The notes: generated by a model not told the origin, from the sequence alone. Shown: positions 52,977 through 62,928, counted from the first letter of the stretch. The stretch is 64,000 nt of DNA from Streptomyces cyanogenus (GCF_017526105.1 NZ_CP071839.1:3338501-3402500), one strand, 5' to 3'. Translations and numbers: made by a program.

Positions 52977-53900
52977 TCAGCCCTGCGGCGGTACGGCGAC
53001 GAACGCCTCGCTCGGCGAGTCGGTCGGGGTGTAGCGGGTGACACCGGGCGTGGTCGGCACCAGGTCCTTGTGGATCGCCTTGGACACGTTCTGGATCGTG
53101 GTGATCCCGTAGCTCATGGTGCTGTTGTCCTGCGTCAGCACCGTCATCATGTAGTCGTGGCCGGCGCCGTTGAAGGTGCCCAGGCTGTGCACCCGCCAGC
53201 CGTGCGTGGAGCGCTGCAGCCAGCCGTTCTTCACGTGCACGGCGACGGAGGACGGCGCCCCGGCCGGGGTGCCCCAGCGCTGGTCCGCGACGACCTGGCC
53301 CATCAGCTTCAGGATGTAGGAACGGGCGTTGTCGCTCAGCACACTGTTCCTGGCGGTGACGAGCTTGAGCAGCTTCTGCTCGTCATTGACGTTCTCCCGG
53401 GTCAGACCCCAGTAACCGTCCGCGCCCGGCACGGTCTTCGTCATGCCGGCGGCCGTCAGGAAGCCCTTGATCTTCGTCATGCCGAGCTGCTTCCACAGCT
53501 TGCTGGTCGCGGTGTTGTCGGACCGGGTGATCATGGCCTTGGCGAGCGACTGCTCGGTGCTCGTCAGGTACCGGTTGTGCTTCTTCGCGTCCCACAGCAG
53601 CGTGGCGAGCACGGTGACCTTCACGGTGCTGGCCGAGTCGTAGGCGCTGGTGGCCCGCAGGGTGCAGGTGGTCTTGGTGCTGCGGTCGTACAGGCCGACG
53701 GCGACGGTGCCCTTGCGGTTCGCCAGGGCGGCCGTGATGTCCTTCTTCAGCTTGGCGGCCAGGCCCGCCTTGGCCGACGTACAGCTCACGGTGGGCGTGA
53801 CCGCGGCGGCCGGGGTGGCGGCGGTCACGGCCGGTATGAGCAGCGCGGCACTGAGGGCGGCCGCGAGCGCACCCGCCCGAGCGGATGTCCGGTGAGTCAT
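52977..53900 (-). CDS. secreted serine beta-lactamase-fold protein (copy 2)
   Basis: A 307-residue paralogue of the preceding gene with the same motifs (STVK, SDN, KNG). The C-terminal halves are nearly identical in DNA and protein, while signal peptides and the first ~110 residues differ more (e.g. IPAVTAATPAAA versus CTTALPATAA). ATG 53900 follows AAGGGGAC. The strong identity of the 3' halves suggests recent duplication with gene conversion. Confidence 0.85.
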   Translation of the reverse strand: MTHRTSARAGALAAALSAALLIPAVTAATPAAAVTPTVSCTSAKAGLAAKLKKDITAALANRKGTVAVGLYDRSTKTTCTLRATSAYDSASTVKVTVLATLLWDAKKHNRYLTSTEQSLAKAMITRSDNTATSKLWKQLGMTKIKGFLTAAGMTKTVPGADGYWGLTRENVNDEQKLLKLVTARNSVLSDNARSYILKLMGQVVADQRWGTPAGAPSSVAVHVKNGWLQRSTHGWRVHSLGTFNGAGHDYMMTVLTQDNSTMSYGITTIQNVSKAIHKDLVPTTPGVTRYTPTDSPSEAFVAVPPQG

Positions 53901-54171
53901 CGAAAGTCCCCTTGAAGGTCGTACGGGCGTCCCCCTGAACGCCGTTGAGCGCACCCGTGCGCTGCCTCGATGGACTCGCCAAGGGGGTCGATAGTTGTAC
54001 GTACGTTCGGGGAAAGGGACGTGTCTCACCGGGCCCTCGCCGACCCACGGGGTCCGGACGGGGCGCGCACGGCTTCCGCGACTGGGGGGAAAGCGGCTGA
54101 GCGGAGCGCGGGCGGCGGCTCCTACGCGGTGGCCGGCGTCCGCGTGCGGTGGCCGGCGTCCGGCCGGGCGG

Positions 54172-54822
54172 CTACGTCACCGCGGTCAGCGTCGCGTAGA
54201 CCACGACGTTGCCCAGGTAGCCGGTGCGCTTGGTGTAGCCGCCACCGCAGGTGATCAACCGGAGCTCGGGCCGGCCGGAACTGCCGTAGACCTTCTCGCT
54301 GGGGAACTCGTCCCGGTCGTACAGCTCGACGGCGCGGACGGCGAACAGCGCCGTCCGCCGGTCCGCCCGGCGGACCTCGATGGTGGCGCCCCGGGCCAGG
54401 GCGCCGAGATCGTAGAAGACACCCGGGTCTCCGGTGGGTGTGTCCACGTGCCCGGTGGCGACGGCGGTTCCCGCCGAGCCGGGAGCCGTGCCGTCGCCGT
54501 ACCAGCCGACGAGGCCGGGTTCGCCGCCTGCTGGGGTCCGGAGCGCACCTGTCGCGTCGAGGCCCACGCGGGTCATCGGGGCGTCCACGCCGATGGCGGC
54601 GATCCGGAGCCGGACCGGATCCGCGGGAGGCAGCGGACGGACCGTGCGGCCGGTGGGGTGCGCGGGGGCCGAGAAGGCCTGGGCCGCCGACGGCCGCGGC
54701 GGCTCCCCGCCGTGGACCCCGTTGACCAGCAGCAGGGCGCCCGCCGTCATCACGCAGGCGAGAAGGAGCCCGACGGGGCTCAACGCGTCTCGGGGAGCGC
54801 TGGTGGGGTGTCCGGGTGCCAT
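54172..54822 (-). CDS. class F sortase
   Basis: A 216-residue sortase. An N-terminal membrane anchor (~15-33) and a Pro/Ala-rich linker precede the beta-barrel. The catalytic His125 is in TGHVD, Cys192 in ITCGGG and Arg199 in TKR. Class F sortases of actinobacteria cleave LPXTG-like or unknown signals. The surface-type gene upstream (54953-55444) is the typical partner. The LPXTG protein at 2778 is another candidate substrate, though distant. Confidence 0.9.
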   Translation of the reverse strand: MAPGHPTSAPRDALSPVGLLLACVMTAGALLLVNGVHGGEPPRPSAAQAFSAPAHPTGRTVRPLPPADPVRLRIAAIGVDAPMTRVGLDATGALRTPAGGEPGLVGWYGDGTAPGSAGTAVATGHVDTPTGDPGVFYDLGALARGATIEVRRADRRTALFAVRAVELYDRDEFPSEKVYGSSGRPELRLITCGGGYTKRTGYLGNVVVYATLTAVT

Positions 54823-54952
54823 CGCGGTCGGGCCTCTGCTTCACGGCGGGTGCGGCGCGGCGGGTGGTGCGGGCCTCGCGGCCATCGGACCGAGCCCGTT
54901 CCGGGGCCGGTCACAGGCCGAGGCGGGGGGCCGGCCGGGGGGGGTCGGACGG

Positions 54953-55444
54953 TCAGGTCCGGTCGCCGTTCGGGCGGCGGCGCAGCCAGACCACGCTCCC
55001 GGCGGCGGCCGTGACGAGCAGCCCGCCGCCCAGGACGAGCTTCGTGCCCGTGTCCTCGTCCGGTCCGAAACCGGCGCTGACCGAGCCGGCCGGAGGGCGG
55101 CCGATGACCTGGTACGTCTCCGTGAGCTTGGTCAGTGGCGGACACTTCAGGGTGATGGTGTCGCTGCTGCCCGGCCTGGCTCCTTCCGGGATCCGGAACT
55201 GGCCGGTCAGCTCCCCCTCCTCGTCACCTTCGAAGAGGTGGAAGTCTCCACCGACCTCCGAGTTCCCCTTGCCGTAGTCCGCGTCGGGGTCGCAGGCGCT
55301 CGTACTGACCGTGACCGTGGAGCCCGGGTAGGCCTTCCACGAGTCGATACGGACATCCGAGTCGTCGGCGGCGGCGGCCGGGATCTGCAGTCCGAGAGCA
55401 CCGAGAGCCAGGCCGATCCCCGCACCCAGGTGTGTGTAACGCAT
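54953..55444 (-). CDS. secreted membrane-anchored protein, sortase partner candidate
   Basis: A 163-residue exported protein. A signal peptide (cleaved near AAA) is followed by two cysteines (SACDPD, LKCPP) in a beta-rich domain, a C-terminal hydrophobic span (LVLGGGLLVTAAAGSVVWL) and an RRR tail. It has no canonical LPXTG, though its end resembles a sortase-sorting tail. ATG 55444 follows GGAGGATTC, an excellent Shine-Dalgarno. Upstream of the sortase gene by 130 bases and probably co-functional. Confidence 0.75.
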   Translation of the reverse strand: MRYTHLGAGIGLALGALGLQIPAAAADDSDVRIDSWKAYPGSTVTVSTSACDPDADYGKGNSEVGGDFHLFEGDEEGELTGQFRIPEGARPGSSDTITLKCPPLTKLTETYQVIGRPPAGSVSAGFGPDEDTGTKLVLGGGLLVTAAAGSVVWLRRRPNGDRT

Positions 55445-55674
55445 GCGAATCCTCCAACGGAACAGTGTCCGGCCTGTCTGCGCGGCGCCTCTCCTGTGTT
55501 CCGCTCACGAGGCAACCGACAGTCCGTCAGTTCCGCAACCCGAGGCAGCGCCGGATGTGTCACCCGGTCAGGTGCCGCGGCGTCCCGTCCCGGTCGCTTG
55601 CGCAGGTCACCGTCGGTGGAGATCACGTATGCGCATCACCCGCCACCCCGTCCCCATCACGGTGAAAGCCGGCC

Positions 55675-55701
55675 GGGCGGTCCCACGCGGGGGGACCGCC
55701 C
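55675..55701 (-). terminator. terminator of the TPP/ureohydrolase operon
   Basis: GGGCGGTCCC pairs perfectly with GGGACCGCCC around a 7-base loop, just past the stop at 55717. Confidence 0.7.
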
Positions 55702-55716
55702 GTCGGGGCCGCTCGG

Positions 55717-57402
55717 TCAGCCCAGGTGCGTCGGCGCGAACATCCGCAGCACCGCCGGGAGGACGACCACCGAGGGGCCCGGCGCGGACAGGGCCTTGGC
55801 CAGGTCCTCCTCCAGGGACTCCGGGGTCGTGCGGACGCCCGGGACGCCGAAGGACTCCGCGAGCGCCACGTAGTCCGGACGGTGCAGTTCCGTCGCGGTC
55901 GGCCGGCCGAAGGCGTCCGTCATGTACTCGCGGAGGATGCCGTAGCCGCCGTCGTCGATGATCAGCCAGGTGACCGGCAGGTCGTACTGCTTCGCCGTCG
56001 CCAGCTCGGCGATCGAGTACAGGGCGCCGCCGTCGCCCGAGACCGCGAGCACCGGGCGGGTCGGGTCCGCCGTCGCCGCGCCCAGGGCCGCGGGGAAGCC
56101 GTAGCCGAGGCCGCCCGCGCCCTGGGCCGAGTGCATGGTGTTGGGGCCCTGTGGGTCGAAGGCCGACCAGGCCCAGTACGCCAGGATCGTCATGTCCCAG
56201 AAGGACGGGGAGTCGGCGGGCAGGGCGCGGCGGACCGAGGCCAGTACGTTCCGCTCCAGGGTGAGGTCCTGGGACGCGATGCGGTCGGCCACGCGGGCCA
56301 GGAGGTCCCGTACGCGCTGCGGTGCCGTGTCGTCCTTGCGCTCCTCCACCGTCTCCAGCAGCGCCTGGAGGGCCGGGCGGGCGTCCGCGTGGATGCCCAC
56401 GGCGGGGTGGTTGGCCTCCAGTTTGCCGAGGTCGGCCTCGATCTGGACGACTCGGCCGCGGGGCTTGAACGTGTGGTAGTTCGAGGAGAGCTCGCCCAGG
56501 CCCGAGCCGACCACCAGGAGCACGTCCGCGTCCTCCAGGAAGTCCGTCGTGTGGCGGTCCTCCAGCCAGGACTGCATCGACAGGGGGTGGTTCCAGGGGA
56601 ACGCGCCCTTGCCGCCGAAGGTGGTCACGACCGGCGCCTGGAGCTTCTCGGCCAGCCGGCGCAGCTTCCCTGACGCGTCCGCGCGGACGACCCCGCCTCC
56701 CGCGATGATCGCCGGGCGGGCCGCGTGCGAGAGCAGGTGGGCTGCCACGGCCGTCAGTTCGGGGCGCGGGACCAGGTCCTCCGGGGTCGCGTCCATCGCC
56801 GTCACCACCGGCAGGGACGCCTCGGCGAGGAGGACGTCCTGCGGGATCTCCACCCATACCGGGCCGTGCGGGGCGGTCAGGGCCGACTTCCAGGCCGCCG
56901 CGATCGCCGACGGGATCTGGGACTGCGTACGGACCGTGTGAACCGACTTCACGACGCCCCGGAACGAGGCCGCCTGGTCCGGGAGTTCGTGGAGGTAGCC
57001 GTGCCGGCCGCCGCCCAGGCCCGCCGTCGGGATCTGGCTGCTGATCGCCAGGACGGGGGCGGACGCGGCCGCCGCCTCCTGGAGCGCGGCCAGTGACGTC
57101 AGCGCGCCCGGTCCCGTCGACAGCAGCAGCGGGGCCGCCTGGCCGGTGATCCTGCCGTAGGCGTCGGCCGCGAAGCCCGCGTTGTTCTCCACCCGCAGGC
57201 CCACATAACGCAGCGAGGACCTGCGCAGGGCGTCGAACATGCCGAGGGCGTGCTGGCCGGGCAGGCCGAAGACCGTGGTCGCGCCGAGCCCGGCCAGCGT
57301 CTCCACGACCAGGTCTCCGCCGTTGCGCCCCGGGGGAGGGTTCAGGGCGGCGGTGATCTGCGCCGGCGTCGGGCGGAGTACCAGGTCGTGGTCGTGAGTC
57401 AC
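55717..57402 (-). CDS. TPP-dependent decarboxylase/acetolactate-synthase-like enzyme
   Basis: A 561-residue ThDP enzyme. The N-terminal catalytic Glu lies in [14 protein letters not shown]; the middle domain and PYR-domain [10 protein letters not shown] follow. The TPP site begins GDGGALYS but ends IDDGGYG, with Asp where Asn normally binds Mg. GTG 57402 overlaps the ureohydrolase stop by four bases. The combination with a ureohydrolase suggests the 2-ketoarginine decarboxylase (AruI-like) role in arginine/guanidino catabolism. This is inference; acetolactate synthase is the alternative. Confidence 0.75.
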   Translation of the reverse strand: MTHDHDLVLRPTPAQITAALNPPPGRNGGDLVVETLAGLGATTVFGLPGQHALGMFDALRRSSLRYVGLRVENNAGFAADAYGRITGQAAPLLLSTGPGALTSLAALQEAAAASAPVLAISSQIPTAGLGGGRHGYLHELPDQAASFRGVVKSVHTVRTQSQIPSAIAAAWKSALTAPHGPVWVEIPQDVLLAEASLPVVTAMDATPEDLVPRPELTAVAAHLLSHAARPAIIAGGGVVRADASGKLRRLAEKLQAPVVTTFGGKGAFPWNHPLSMQSWLEDRHTTDFLEDADVLLVVGSGLGELSSNYHTFKPRGRVVQIEADLGKLEANHPAVGIHADARPALQALLETVEERKDDTAPQRVRDLLARVADRIASQDLTLERNVLASVRRALPADSPSFWDMTILAYWAWSAFDPQGPNTMHSAQGAGGLGYGFPAALGAATADPTRPVLAVSGDGGALYSIAELATAKQYDLPVTWLIIDDGGYGILREYMTDAFGRPTATELHRPDYVALAESFGVPGVRTTPESLEEDLAKALSAPGPSVVVLPAVLRMFAPTHLG

Positions 57403-58379
57403 TTCGCTTCCGCGTCCTTCCGGGCCGCCGCGATCTGGCGGCTCATGATGGTGGTCAGTTCGTACGCCGTGTGGGAGGCCGCGACCGAGGTGATCTCCGC
57501 GTGGTCGTAGGCCGGGGCGACCTCGACGACGTCCGCCGAGACCAGGTTGCAGCCGGCCAGCCCGCGCAGGATCTCCAGCAGCTCGCGGGAGGTCATGCCG
57601 CCCGCCTCCGGGGTGCCGGTGCCGGGCGCGTGCGCCGGGTCGAGGCAGTCGATGTCGATGGAGATGTACAGCGGGCGGTCGCCGATGCGCTGGCGCAGCT
57701 GGTCGGCCACCTCGTCGGCGCCCCGGCGGTAGATGTCCGCCGAGGTGACGATGCCGAAGCCCATCTTCTCGTCGTCGGTGAGGTCCTGCTTGCCGTACAG
57801 CGGGCCGCGGGTACCGACGTGGGAGAGCGCCTCGGTGTCGAGGATGCCCTCCTCCACCGCGCGGCGGAACGGGGTGCCGTGGGTGTACTCGGCGCCGAAG
57901 TAGGTGTCCCAGGTGTCCAGGTGGGCGTCGAAGTGGAGCAGGGCGACGGGGCCGTGCTTCTTCGCCACCGAGCGCAGCAGCGGCAGGGCGATGGTGTGGT
58001 CGCCGCCGAGGGTCATCAGACGGGCGCCGGTGCCGAGCAGCTCGTCGGCCGCGGCCTCGATCGTCTCGACGGCCTCGTTGATGTTGAACGGGTTGACGGC
58101 GATGTCGCCGCCGTCCGCCACCTGCGCGAGGGCGAACGGGGAGGCGTCCTGCGCCGGGTTGTACGGGCGCAGCAGCCGGGACGCCTCGCGGATGGCGTTG
58201 CCGCCGAAGCGGGCGCCCGGCCGGTACGAGACGCCGGAGTCGAACGGCACGCCGACCACGGCGACGTCGGCGGTGCCGACCTCGTCGAGGCGGGGCAACC
58301 GGGCGAAGGTCGCGGGTCCGGCGTACCGCGGGATGCGGGAGGAGTCGACGGGGCCGCGGGGCGTCTCGTTGCTGCTCAT
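57399..58379 (-). CDS. agmatinase/guanidinobutyrase-family ureohydrolase
   Basis: A 326-residue Mn-dependent arginase-fold enzyme that releases urea from a guanidino substrate. Metal ligands: His128 in GGDHT, Asp151/His153/Asp155 in FDAHLD, Asp242/Asp244 in IDIDCLD. All are present. The substrate (agmatine versus 4-guanidinobutyrate) is not decided by the motifs. It is first in the operon with the TPP enzyme, and its ATG lies 56 bases after the stop of the symporter gene, so the three may be one transcript. Confidence 0.88.
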   Translation of the reverse strand: MSSNETPRGPVDSSRIPRYAGPATFARLPRLDEVGTADVAVVGVPFDSGVSYRPGARFGGNAIREASRLLRPYNPAQDASPFALAQVADGGDIAVNPFNINEAVETIEAAADELLGTGARLMTLGGDHTIALPLLRSVAKKHGPVALLHFDAHLDTWDTYFGAEYTHGTPFRRAVEEGILDTEALSHVGTRGPLYGKQDLTDDEKMGFGIVTSADIYRRGADEVADQLRQRIGDRPLYISIDIDCLDPAHAPGTGTPEAGGMTSRELLEILRGLAGCNLVSADVVEVAPAYDHAEITSVAASHTAYELTTIMSRQIAAARKDAEAK

Positions 58380-58435
58380 GGTGAATTGCCTTCTTTCCTG
58401 CGCTTCATCGCGCTTGCACTGCTTTTCCTATGACT

Positions 58436-59896
58436 CTACTGGGGAGTCGGGACCGGTTCGGACACGAGTTCGGGGGATCGGCCGGCGAGACGCTCGCGCC
58501 AGGTGGCGAGCACCGCCTCGTCGGTGGGCCTGGTCGCCAGGGAGACGGCGACGTAGGCCGCGAGGGAGGCCAGCAGGCCGTAGTAGACGGGTTCGTTGGC
58601 GAGGATGCCGTAGCCGGCCATCAGGCCGATGACGGCGAGGCCGCCGACGACGACGGAGGCCAGCGCGCCCTGGACGGTGCCGCGCTTCCACAGCAGGCCG
58701 CCGAGGATGGGCACGAGCAGGCCGCCGACGAGGAGGTTGTAGGCGACGGTGAGCGCCTCGACCACGTTGTTCAGCGCGATCGCCGTGCCGATCACGGCCA
58801 GGCCCATGATCAGGATGAAGGCGCGGTTCCCCCTGACCTCGTCGTGGTCCTCGCCGTCGCGGCGTACGACACCGCGCAGGCGGGACCAGATGTCGTTGTT
58901 GGCGACCGTGGCGCAGGCGATCAGGGCGCCGGAGGACGTCGACATCACGGCGGCGAGGGCGGCGGCCAGGACCAGGCCGCGCACGCCGACGGGGAGCTCG
59001 TCCTTGACGATGGTGGCGAAGGCGTCGTCGGGGCTGCCCAGCTTGGGATAGAGCACCTTGGCCGCGGTGCCGATCACCGCGCCGGCCAGGGCGTAGGCCA
59101 GGCAGTAGGTTCCGGCCACCGTGCCGCCCCACTTGGCGGTCCTGTCACTGCGGGCGGTGAAGACGCGCTGCCAGATGTCCTGGCCGATCAGCATGCCGAA
59201 CGTGTAGATCAGGACGTAGGTGAAGATCGTCTCGCCGCCGATGCCCAGCGGGTCGAAGTACGAGGTCGGCAGCTTGGCCTTCATCTCGGAGAAGCCGCCC
59301 GCCTTGACGACGGCTATCGGCAGCAGGAGCAGGAGCACGCCGATCGTCTTGACCACGAACTGGACCATGTCCGTCAGCGTGATGGACCACATGCCGCCGA
59401 GGGTGGAGTACGCGACGACGATCGAGCCGCCCAGGATGATCGCGACGGTCCGGTTCATGTCGAACAGGACGTCGAAGATCGTGGCGTAGGCGATGGTCGA
59501 GGTCACCGCGAGCATGAGGGTGTACGCCCACATGACCACGCCGGAGATGACGCCGGCCCGCCCGCCGTAGCGCAGGTCGAGCATCTCGGAGACGGTGTAC
59601 ACCTTCAGGCGGGCGATGCGCGCCGAGAAGAAGACCGACAGGGCGAGCAGACCGAGGCCGATGGTGAAGACCATCCAGGCGCCGGAGAGGCCGTACTGGT
59701 AGCCGAGGCCCACCCCGCCGATGGTGGAGGCGCCGCCGAGGACGATCGCCGCCATGGTGCCGGAGTACATGGCGGGCCCGAGGCGCCGGCCGGCCACGAG
59801 GAACTCGCTCTTGGACCTGGCGCGGCGCATGCCCCACCAGCCCATGGCCAGCATGCCGGCGAGATAGACGACGATCACTGTGTAGTCGACGGCCAT
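58436..59896 (-). CDS. sodium:solute symporter (SSS family)
   Basis: A 486-residue transporter with ~13 membrane segments. SSS motifs include the first-helix YLAGMLAMGWWGMRRA, GGASTIGGVGLGYQYG and ACATVANNDIW. The helix-9 region carries GMLIGQDIWQR. The substrate is presumably the amino acid or guanidino compound used by the two enzymes that follow. ATG 59896 follows AAGGAGGG. Divergent from the PucR regulator. Confidence 0.88.
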   Translation of the reverse strand: MAVDYTVIVVYLAGMLAMGWWGMRRARSKSEFLVAGRRLGPAMYSGTMAAIVLGGASTIGGVGLGYQYGLSGAWMVFTIGLGLLALSVFFSARIARLKVYTVSEMLDLRYGGRAGVISGVVMWAYTLMLAVTSTIAYATIFDVLFDMNRTVAIILGGSIVVAYSTLGGMWSITLTDMVQFVVKTIGVLLLLLPIAVVKAGGFSEMKAKLPTSYFDPLGIGGETIFTYVLIYTFGMLIGQDIWQRVFTARSDRTAKWGGTVAGTYCLAYALAGAVIGTAAKVLYPKLGSPDDAFATIVKDELPVGVRGLVLAAALAAVMSTSSGALIACATVANNDIWSRLRGVVRRDGEDHDEVRGNRAFILIMGLAVIGTAIALNNVVEALTVAYNLLVGGLLVPILGGLLWKRGTVQGALASVVVGGLAVIGLMAGYGILANEPVYYGLLASLAAYVAVSLATRPTDEAVLATWRERLAGRSPELVSEPVPTPQ

Positions 59897-60071
59897 GAGG
59901 CGGCCCTCCTTCGCGCACTGTCCGGTGGCGTGTCGTGCAGATGCTTCGGGGATGTGCCGGCAGCGGCTCGCGGGGACATCCGCCCGTACCCGCGGCTGCC
60001 GTGCCCACCCGACACTAGGTGGCCGGAAAGCGACTGCGAAGTGTACGTTTCATCCATATGAACGGGGCGGG

Positions 60072-61625
60072 ATGGAGGAAACGCACACCATGCCGGAAAC
60101 GATCGCCCCAGCAGTCCCACCGACCCCACCGGTACCCCTCCAGGCGCTGCTGGCCCGCGAGGACCTCGCGCTGCGGCAGATCGCCGGGCCGGCGGATCCG
60201 GGGATCGTGATCCACTGGGCGCACACCTCGGAGATGGCCGACCCCTACCCCTACCTGCTCGGCGGCGAGCTGCTGCTGACCGCCGGGGTGCACGTCCCGG
60301 AGGCGGCCGGCTCCGACGGGGGCGCCCCCGGTCGGATGGGTCCGGGGCTGGAGGAGTACTTCGACGGCTACGTCTCCCGGATCGTGGCGGCGGGCGGGGC
60401 GGCCCTCGGCTTCGGGCTGGCCCCGGTGCACGACACGGTCCCGCGCGCCCTGGTCGCCGCCTGCCAGCGGCACGGCCTGCCGCTACTGGAGGTCCCGCCG
60501 CAGACCACGTTCTCCGGCGTGGCCCGCGCGGTGTGGCAGCTGATGGCTCAGGCCCGGCTGGCCGAGCTGCGCCGGGTCACCGAGGCCCAGCAGAGCCTCG
60601 CGGCAGCCGCGGCCCGGCCGGATCCGGTCCCCTCGGTGCTGCGCCAGCTGGCCCAGCGCCTCGGCGGCCGCGCGGTGTTGTACGGGCCGGACGGCACGCA
60701 GGTCGCGCATGCGGGCCGGGAGACACCGCAGGGCGTGCGGACGGCGCTGGCGGAGCTGGCCGCGGTGGTGCGGCCGGCGACCGGAGCGGCGCCGGCGCCG
60801 GACCCCGGCCGCCCGCACCCCACCTCCGCCACCGACACCCACGGCTCCACCCACCTCGCCGTCTACGCCCTCGGGGCCGGCGCCGGCTTCGTGCTCGGCG
60901 TGGCCGCTTCCCGGCGGGACCCGGGGGACCACACCATCGCCTCGGTCGCCGCCGTACTGCTGTCCCTGCTGACCGGTGAGCACCAGAGCGGGGCCGGGGC
61001 GGCCCGGTCCTCCGCGCTCGTGCGGCTGCTGCTGGGCGCCCCGCCCGAGCAGGTGGCCCCCCTGCTCGGCACCGGGCAGTGGCTCGTCGTCCACGCACGG
61101 CCGGAGGCGCAGACCCCGGACGCGGTCGCCGCCTCGGCGCTCGGCGCCGCGCTGGGCTCGCCGCTCGTCGACCTCGCCGGTGACGTCGTACGGGTGCTGG
61201 TGCCGGCGGACCGGGAACCCGAGCCGCAGCCCGGCTGGACGCTCGGGGTGAGCGCCGCGGCCGGGCCGCCGGAGTGGCCGGCCGCCGACACCCAGGCCGC
61301 CCGTGCCCTCGCCCGGGCCCGCGCGACCCGTACCCCGCTGGTCCGGCACGCCGCCCGGCCGGCGCTGGAGGACCTGGTGCCGCGGGCGGACGCCGACACG
61401 CACGCCCGTACGCTGCTCGCCCCCCTCGCGGGGCAGGCCGCGCTGGCCGACACCCTGCGCACCTGGCTGTCCCTGCACGGCAGTTGGGACCGTACGGCGG
61501 TGGCGCTGGACGTGCACCGCAACACCGTGCGGCAGCGGATCGCCCGCTGTGCCGCCCTGTTGGCCGCCGACCTGGACGACCCGGACGTCCGCATGGAGCT
61601 GTGGTTCGCGCTGCGGCGGACCTGA
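60072..61625 (+). CDS. PucR-family transcriptional regulator
   Basis: A 517-residue regulator. The N-terminal PucR domain runs ~15-150 (LLTAGVH, SRIVAAGGAALGFGLA). The middle resembles a GGDEF-like/CdaR region. The C-terminal HTH is DRTAVALDVHRNTVRQRIARC. A start 18 bases later (60090) with GGAGG eleven bases upstream is an alternative. It is probably the activator of the divergent symporter-ureohydrolase-TPP operon, responding to a nitrogenous ligand. Confidence 0.83.
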   Translation: MEETHTMPETIAPAVPPTPPVPLQALLAREDLALRQIAGPADPGIVIHWAHTSEMADPYPYLLGGELLLTAGVHVPEAAGSDGGAPGRMGPGLEEYFDGYVSRIVAAGGAALGFGLAPVHDTVPRALVAACQRHGLPLLEVPPQTTFSGVARAVWQLMAQARLAELRRVTEAQQSLAAAAARPDPVPSVLRQLAQRLGGRAVLYGPDGTQVAHAGRETPQGVRTALAELAAVVRPATGAAPAPDPGRPHPTSATDTHGSTHLAVYALGAGAGFVLGVAASRRDPGDHTIASVAAVLLSLLTGEHQSGAGAARSSALVRLLLGAPPEQVAPLLGTGQWLVVHARPEAQTPDAVAASALGAALGSPLVDLAGDVVRVLVPADREPEPQPGWTLGVSAAAGPPEWPAADTQAARALARARATRTPLVRHAARPALEDLVPRADADTHARTLLAPLAGQAALADTLRTWLSLHGSWDRTAVALDVHRNTVRQRIARCAALLAADLDDPDVRMELWFALRRT

Positions 61626-61713
61626 GGACAGGGCCGGGCGACCCCGAGTGACCCCCGTCCCAGCGGGCGGTATGCCAAGGACGCGGGCCACGGGCTGCCT
61701 CACAATGGGAGGC

Positions 61714-62502
61714 ATGCCGATACCCGGGACACCCAGCCGCGCCCAGCTCGTCGACCACCTGGTGCGCACCCGAATCGCGGGGGACGTCGCCACGCCCCGC
61801 GAGAACAACCTCTCCCACTACCGCCAGCTCGCCAACGGTGTCCGGGGCTTCTGGCTCGGCCTGGAGCTGGGCGACCGCTGGACGGACGAGCAGGACGTCC
61901 TCGCGGTGATGGCCGAGCGGGTGGGTGTCAACGACGACCCGGAGTACCGGTACGGGCAGGACACCATCGACCCCGAGCTGACCGTGGACGCGCTGGACCG
62001 GATGGCGGCGCGGCTGCGCAAGGCGGCCGGGGGACGGCAGCGGGTGCTGTTCGCGACCGGGCACCCGGGCGGTCTGCTGGACGTGCACCGGGCCACGGCC
62101 GCCGCGTTGCGCGCCGCCGGCTGCGAGATCGTGGTCATCCCGGACGGGCTGCAGACGGAGGAGGGGTACGTCATGCAGTTCGCGGACGTGGCCGTGCTGG
62201 AGCACGGGGCGTCGCTGTGGCACACCCACTCGGGTGAGCCGATGCGGGCCATTCTGACGGGACTTGAGCGGGAGGGGCGGCCGCTGCCGGACCTGGTGGT
62301 CGCCGACCACGGCTGGGCCGGGTACGCGGGTCAGCACGGCGTCGACTCCGTCGGGTACGCCGACTGCAACGACCCGGCGCTGTTCCTCGCCGAGTCCGAG
62401 GGCACGGTCCAGGTCGTCGTGCCACTGGACGACCACGTCGTCAGCCCGCGCTACTACGACCCCATGACGGCGTATCTGCTCGCCGAGGCGGGTCTGGCCT
62501 GA
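61714..62502 (+). CDS. actinobacterial phosphatase-family protein
   Basis: A 262-residue protein of the uncharacterised phosphatase group found across Streptomyces (homology recalled, not searched). It carries ATPRENNLSHYRQLANG, ATGHPGGLLDVHRATAAALR, VLEHGASLWHTHSGEP, DHGWAGYAGQHGVDSVGYADCND and DHVVSPRYYDPM, with several conserved His/Asp pairs. It is cytoplasmic and monocistronic. ATG 61714 follows GGGAGGC very closely; an ATG at 61705 adds MGG. Confidence 0.7.
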   Translation: MPIPGTPSRAQLVDHLVRTRIAGDVATPRENNLSHYRQLANGVRGFWLGLELGDRWTDEQDVLAVMAERVGVNDDPEYRYGQDTIDPELTVDALDRMAARLRKAAGGRQRVLFATGHPGGLLDVHRATAAALRAAGCEIVVIPDGLQTEEGYVMQFADVAVLEHGASLWHTHSGEPMRAILTGLEREGRPLPDLVVADHGWAGYAGQHGVDSVGYADCNDPALFLAESEGTVQVVVPLDDHVVSPRYYDPMTAYLLAEAGLA

Positions 62503-62536
62503 CGGGGTGACGGGTATGACGGGATGACAGGCGTGA

Positions 62537-62564
62537 CGTGCGGTCCCGCTGCCGGGGCCGCACG
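62537..62564. terminator. hairpin between convergent genes
   Basis: CGTGCGG and CCGCACG pair around a GC-rich loop whose TCCC/GGGG can extend the stem. Confidence 0.5.
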
Positions 62565-62586
62565 CCGCGGTCAGTACCCGGTCGGG

Positions 62587-62928
62587 TCAGTGACCGTGCC
62601 CACCTCCTCCGTGGCCGCCTCCGCCGCCGTGGTCGCCGCCATAGCCGCCGTGGTCACCGCCGTAGCCGCCGTGGTCACCGCCATAGCCGCCGTGGTCGCC
62701 GCCGTAGTCGCCGTGGTCGCCGTAGCCGTAGTCGTCGTCATCGTCGCCCCACCAGTCGTGGTCGCCATGACGTCCGTTGTCGTCGTCTCCCCAGCTGCTG
62801 CTGTAGGAGCTGTGGTCGCTGTGGTCCGCCGCAGAGGCGGCTCCGGCCGTGCCGATCGCGGCTCCGCCGGCCAGCAGCAGGCCGGAGGCGGACAACGCGA
62901 CAAGACGCCTCGTGCGCTGTGATCGCAT
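62587..62928 (-). CDS. secreted Gly/His/Asp-rich repeat protein
   Basis: A 113-residue exported protein. Signal peptide (MRSQRTRRLVALSASGLLLAG, cleaved near ASA). The mature domain is almost wholly low-complexity: DDDNGRHGDHDWWGDDDDDYGYGD and four GGDHGGY repeats with a GGGGHG tail. The 21-bp DNA repeat is visible. The many His/Asp residues suggest metal binding or an extracellular hydrophilic matrix; no function is known. ATG 62928 follows GGAAGGTATTCCC. Confidence 0.7.
   Translation of the reverse strand: MRSQRTRRLVALSASGLLLAGGAAIGTAGAASAADHSDHSSYSSSWGDDDNGRHGDHDWWGDDDDDYGYGDHGDYGGDHGGYGGDHGGYGGDHGGYGGDHGGGGGHGGGGHGH

Noticed and set aside
62587..62760. Short direct repeats resembling a CRISPR array
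   Set aside because: The repeats are in-frame GGDHGGY codons with no spacers of uniform length and no cas genes.
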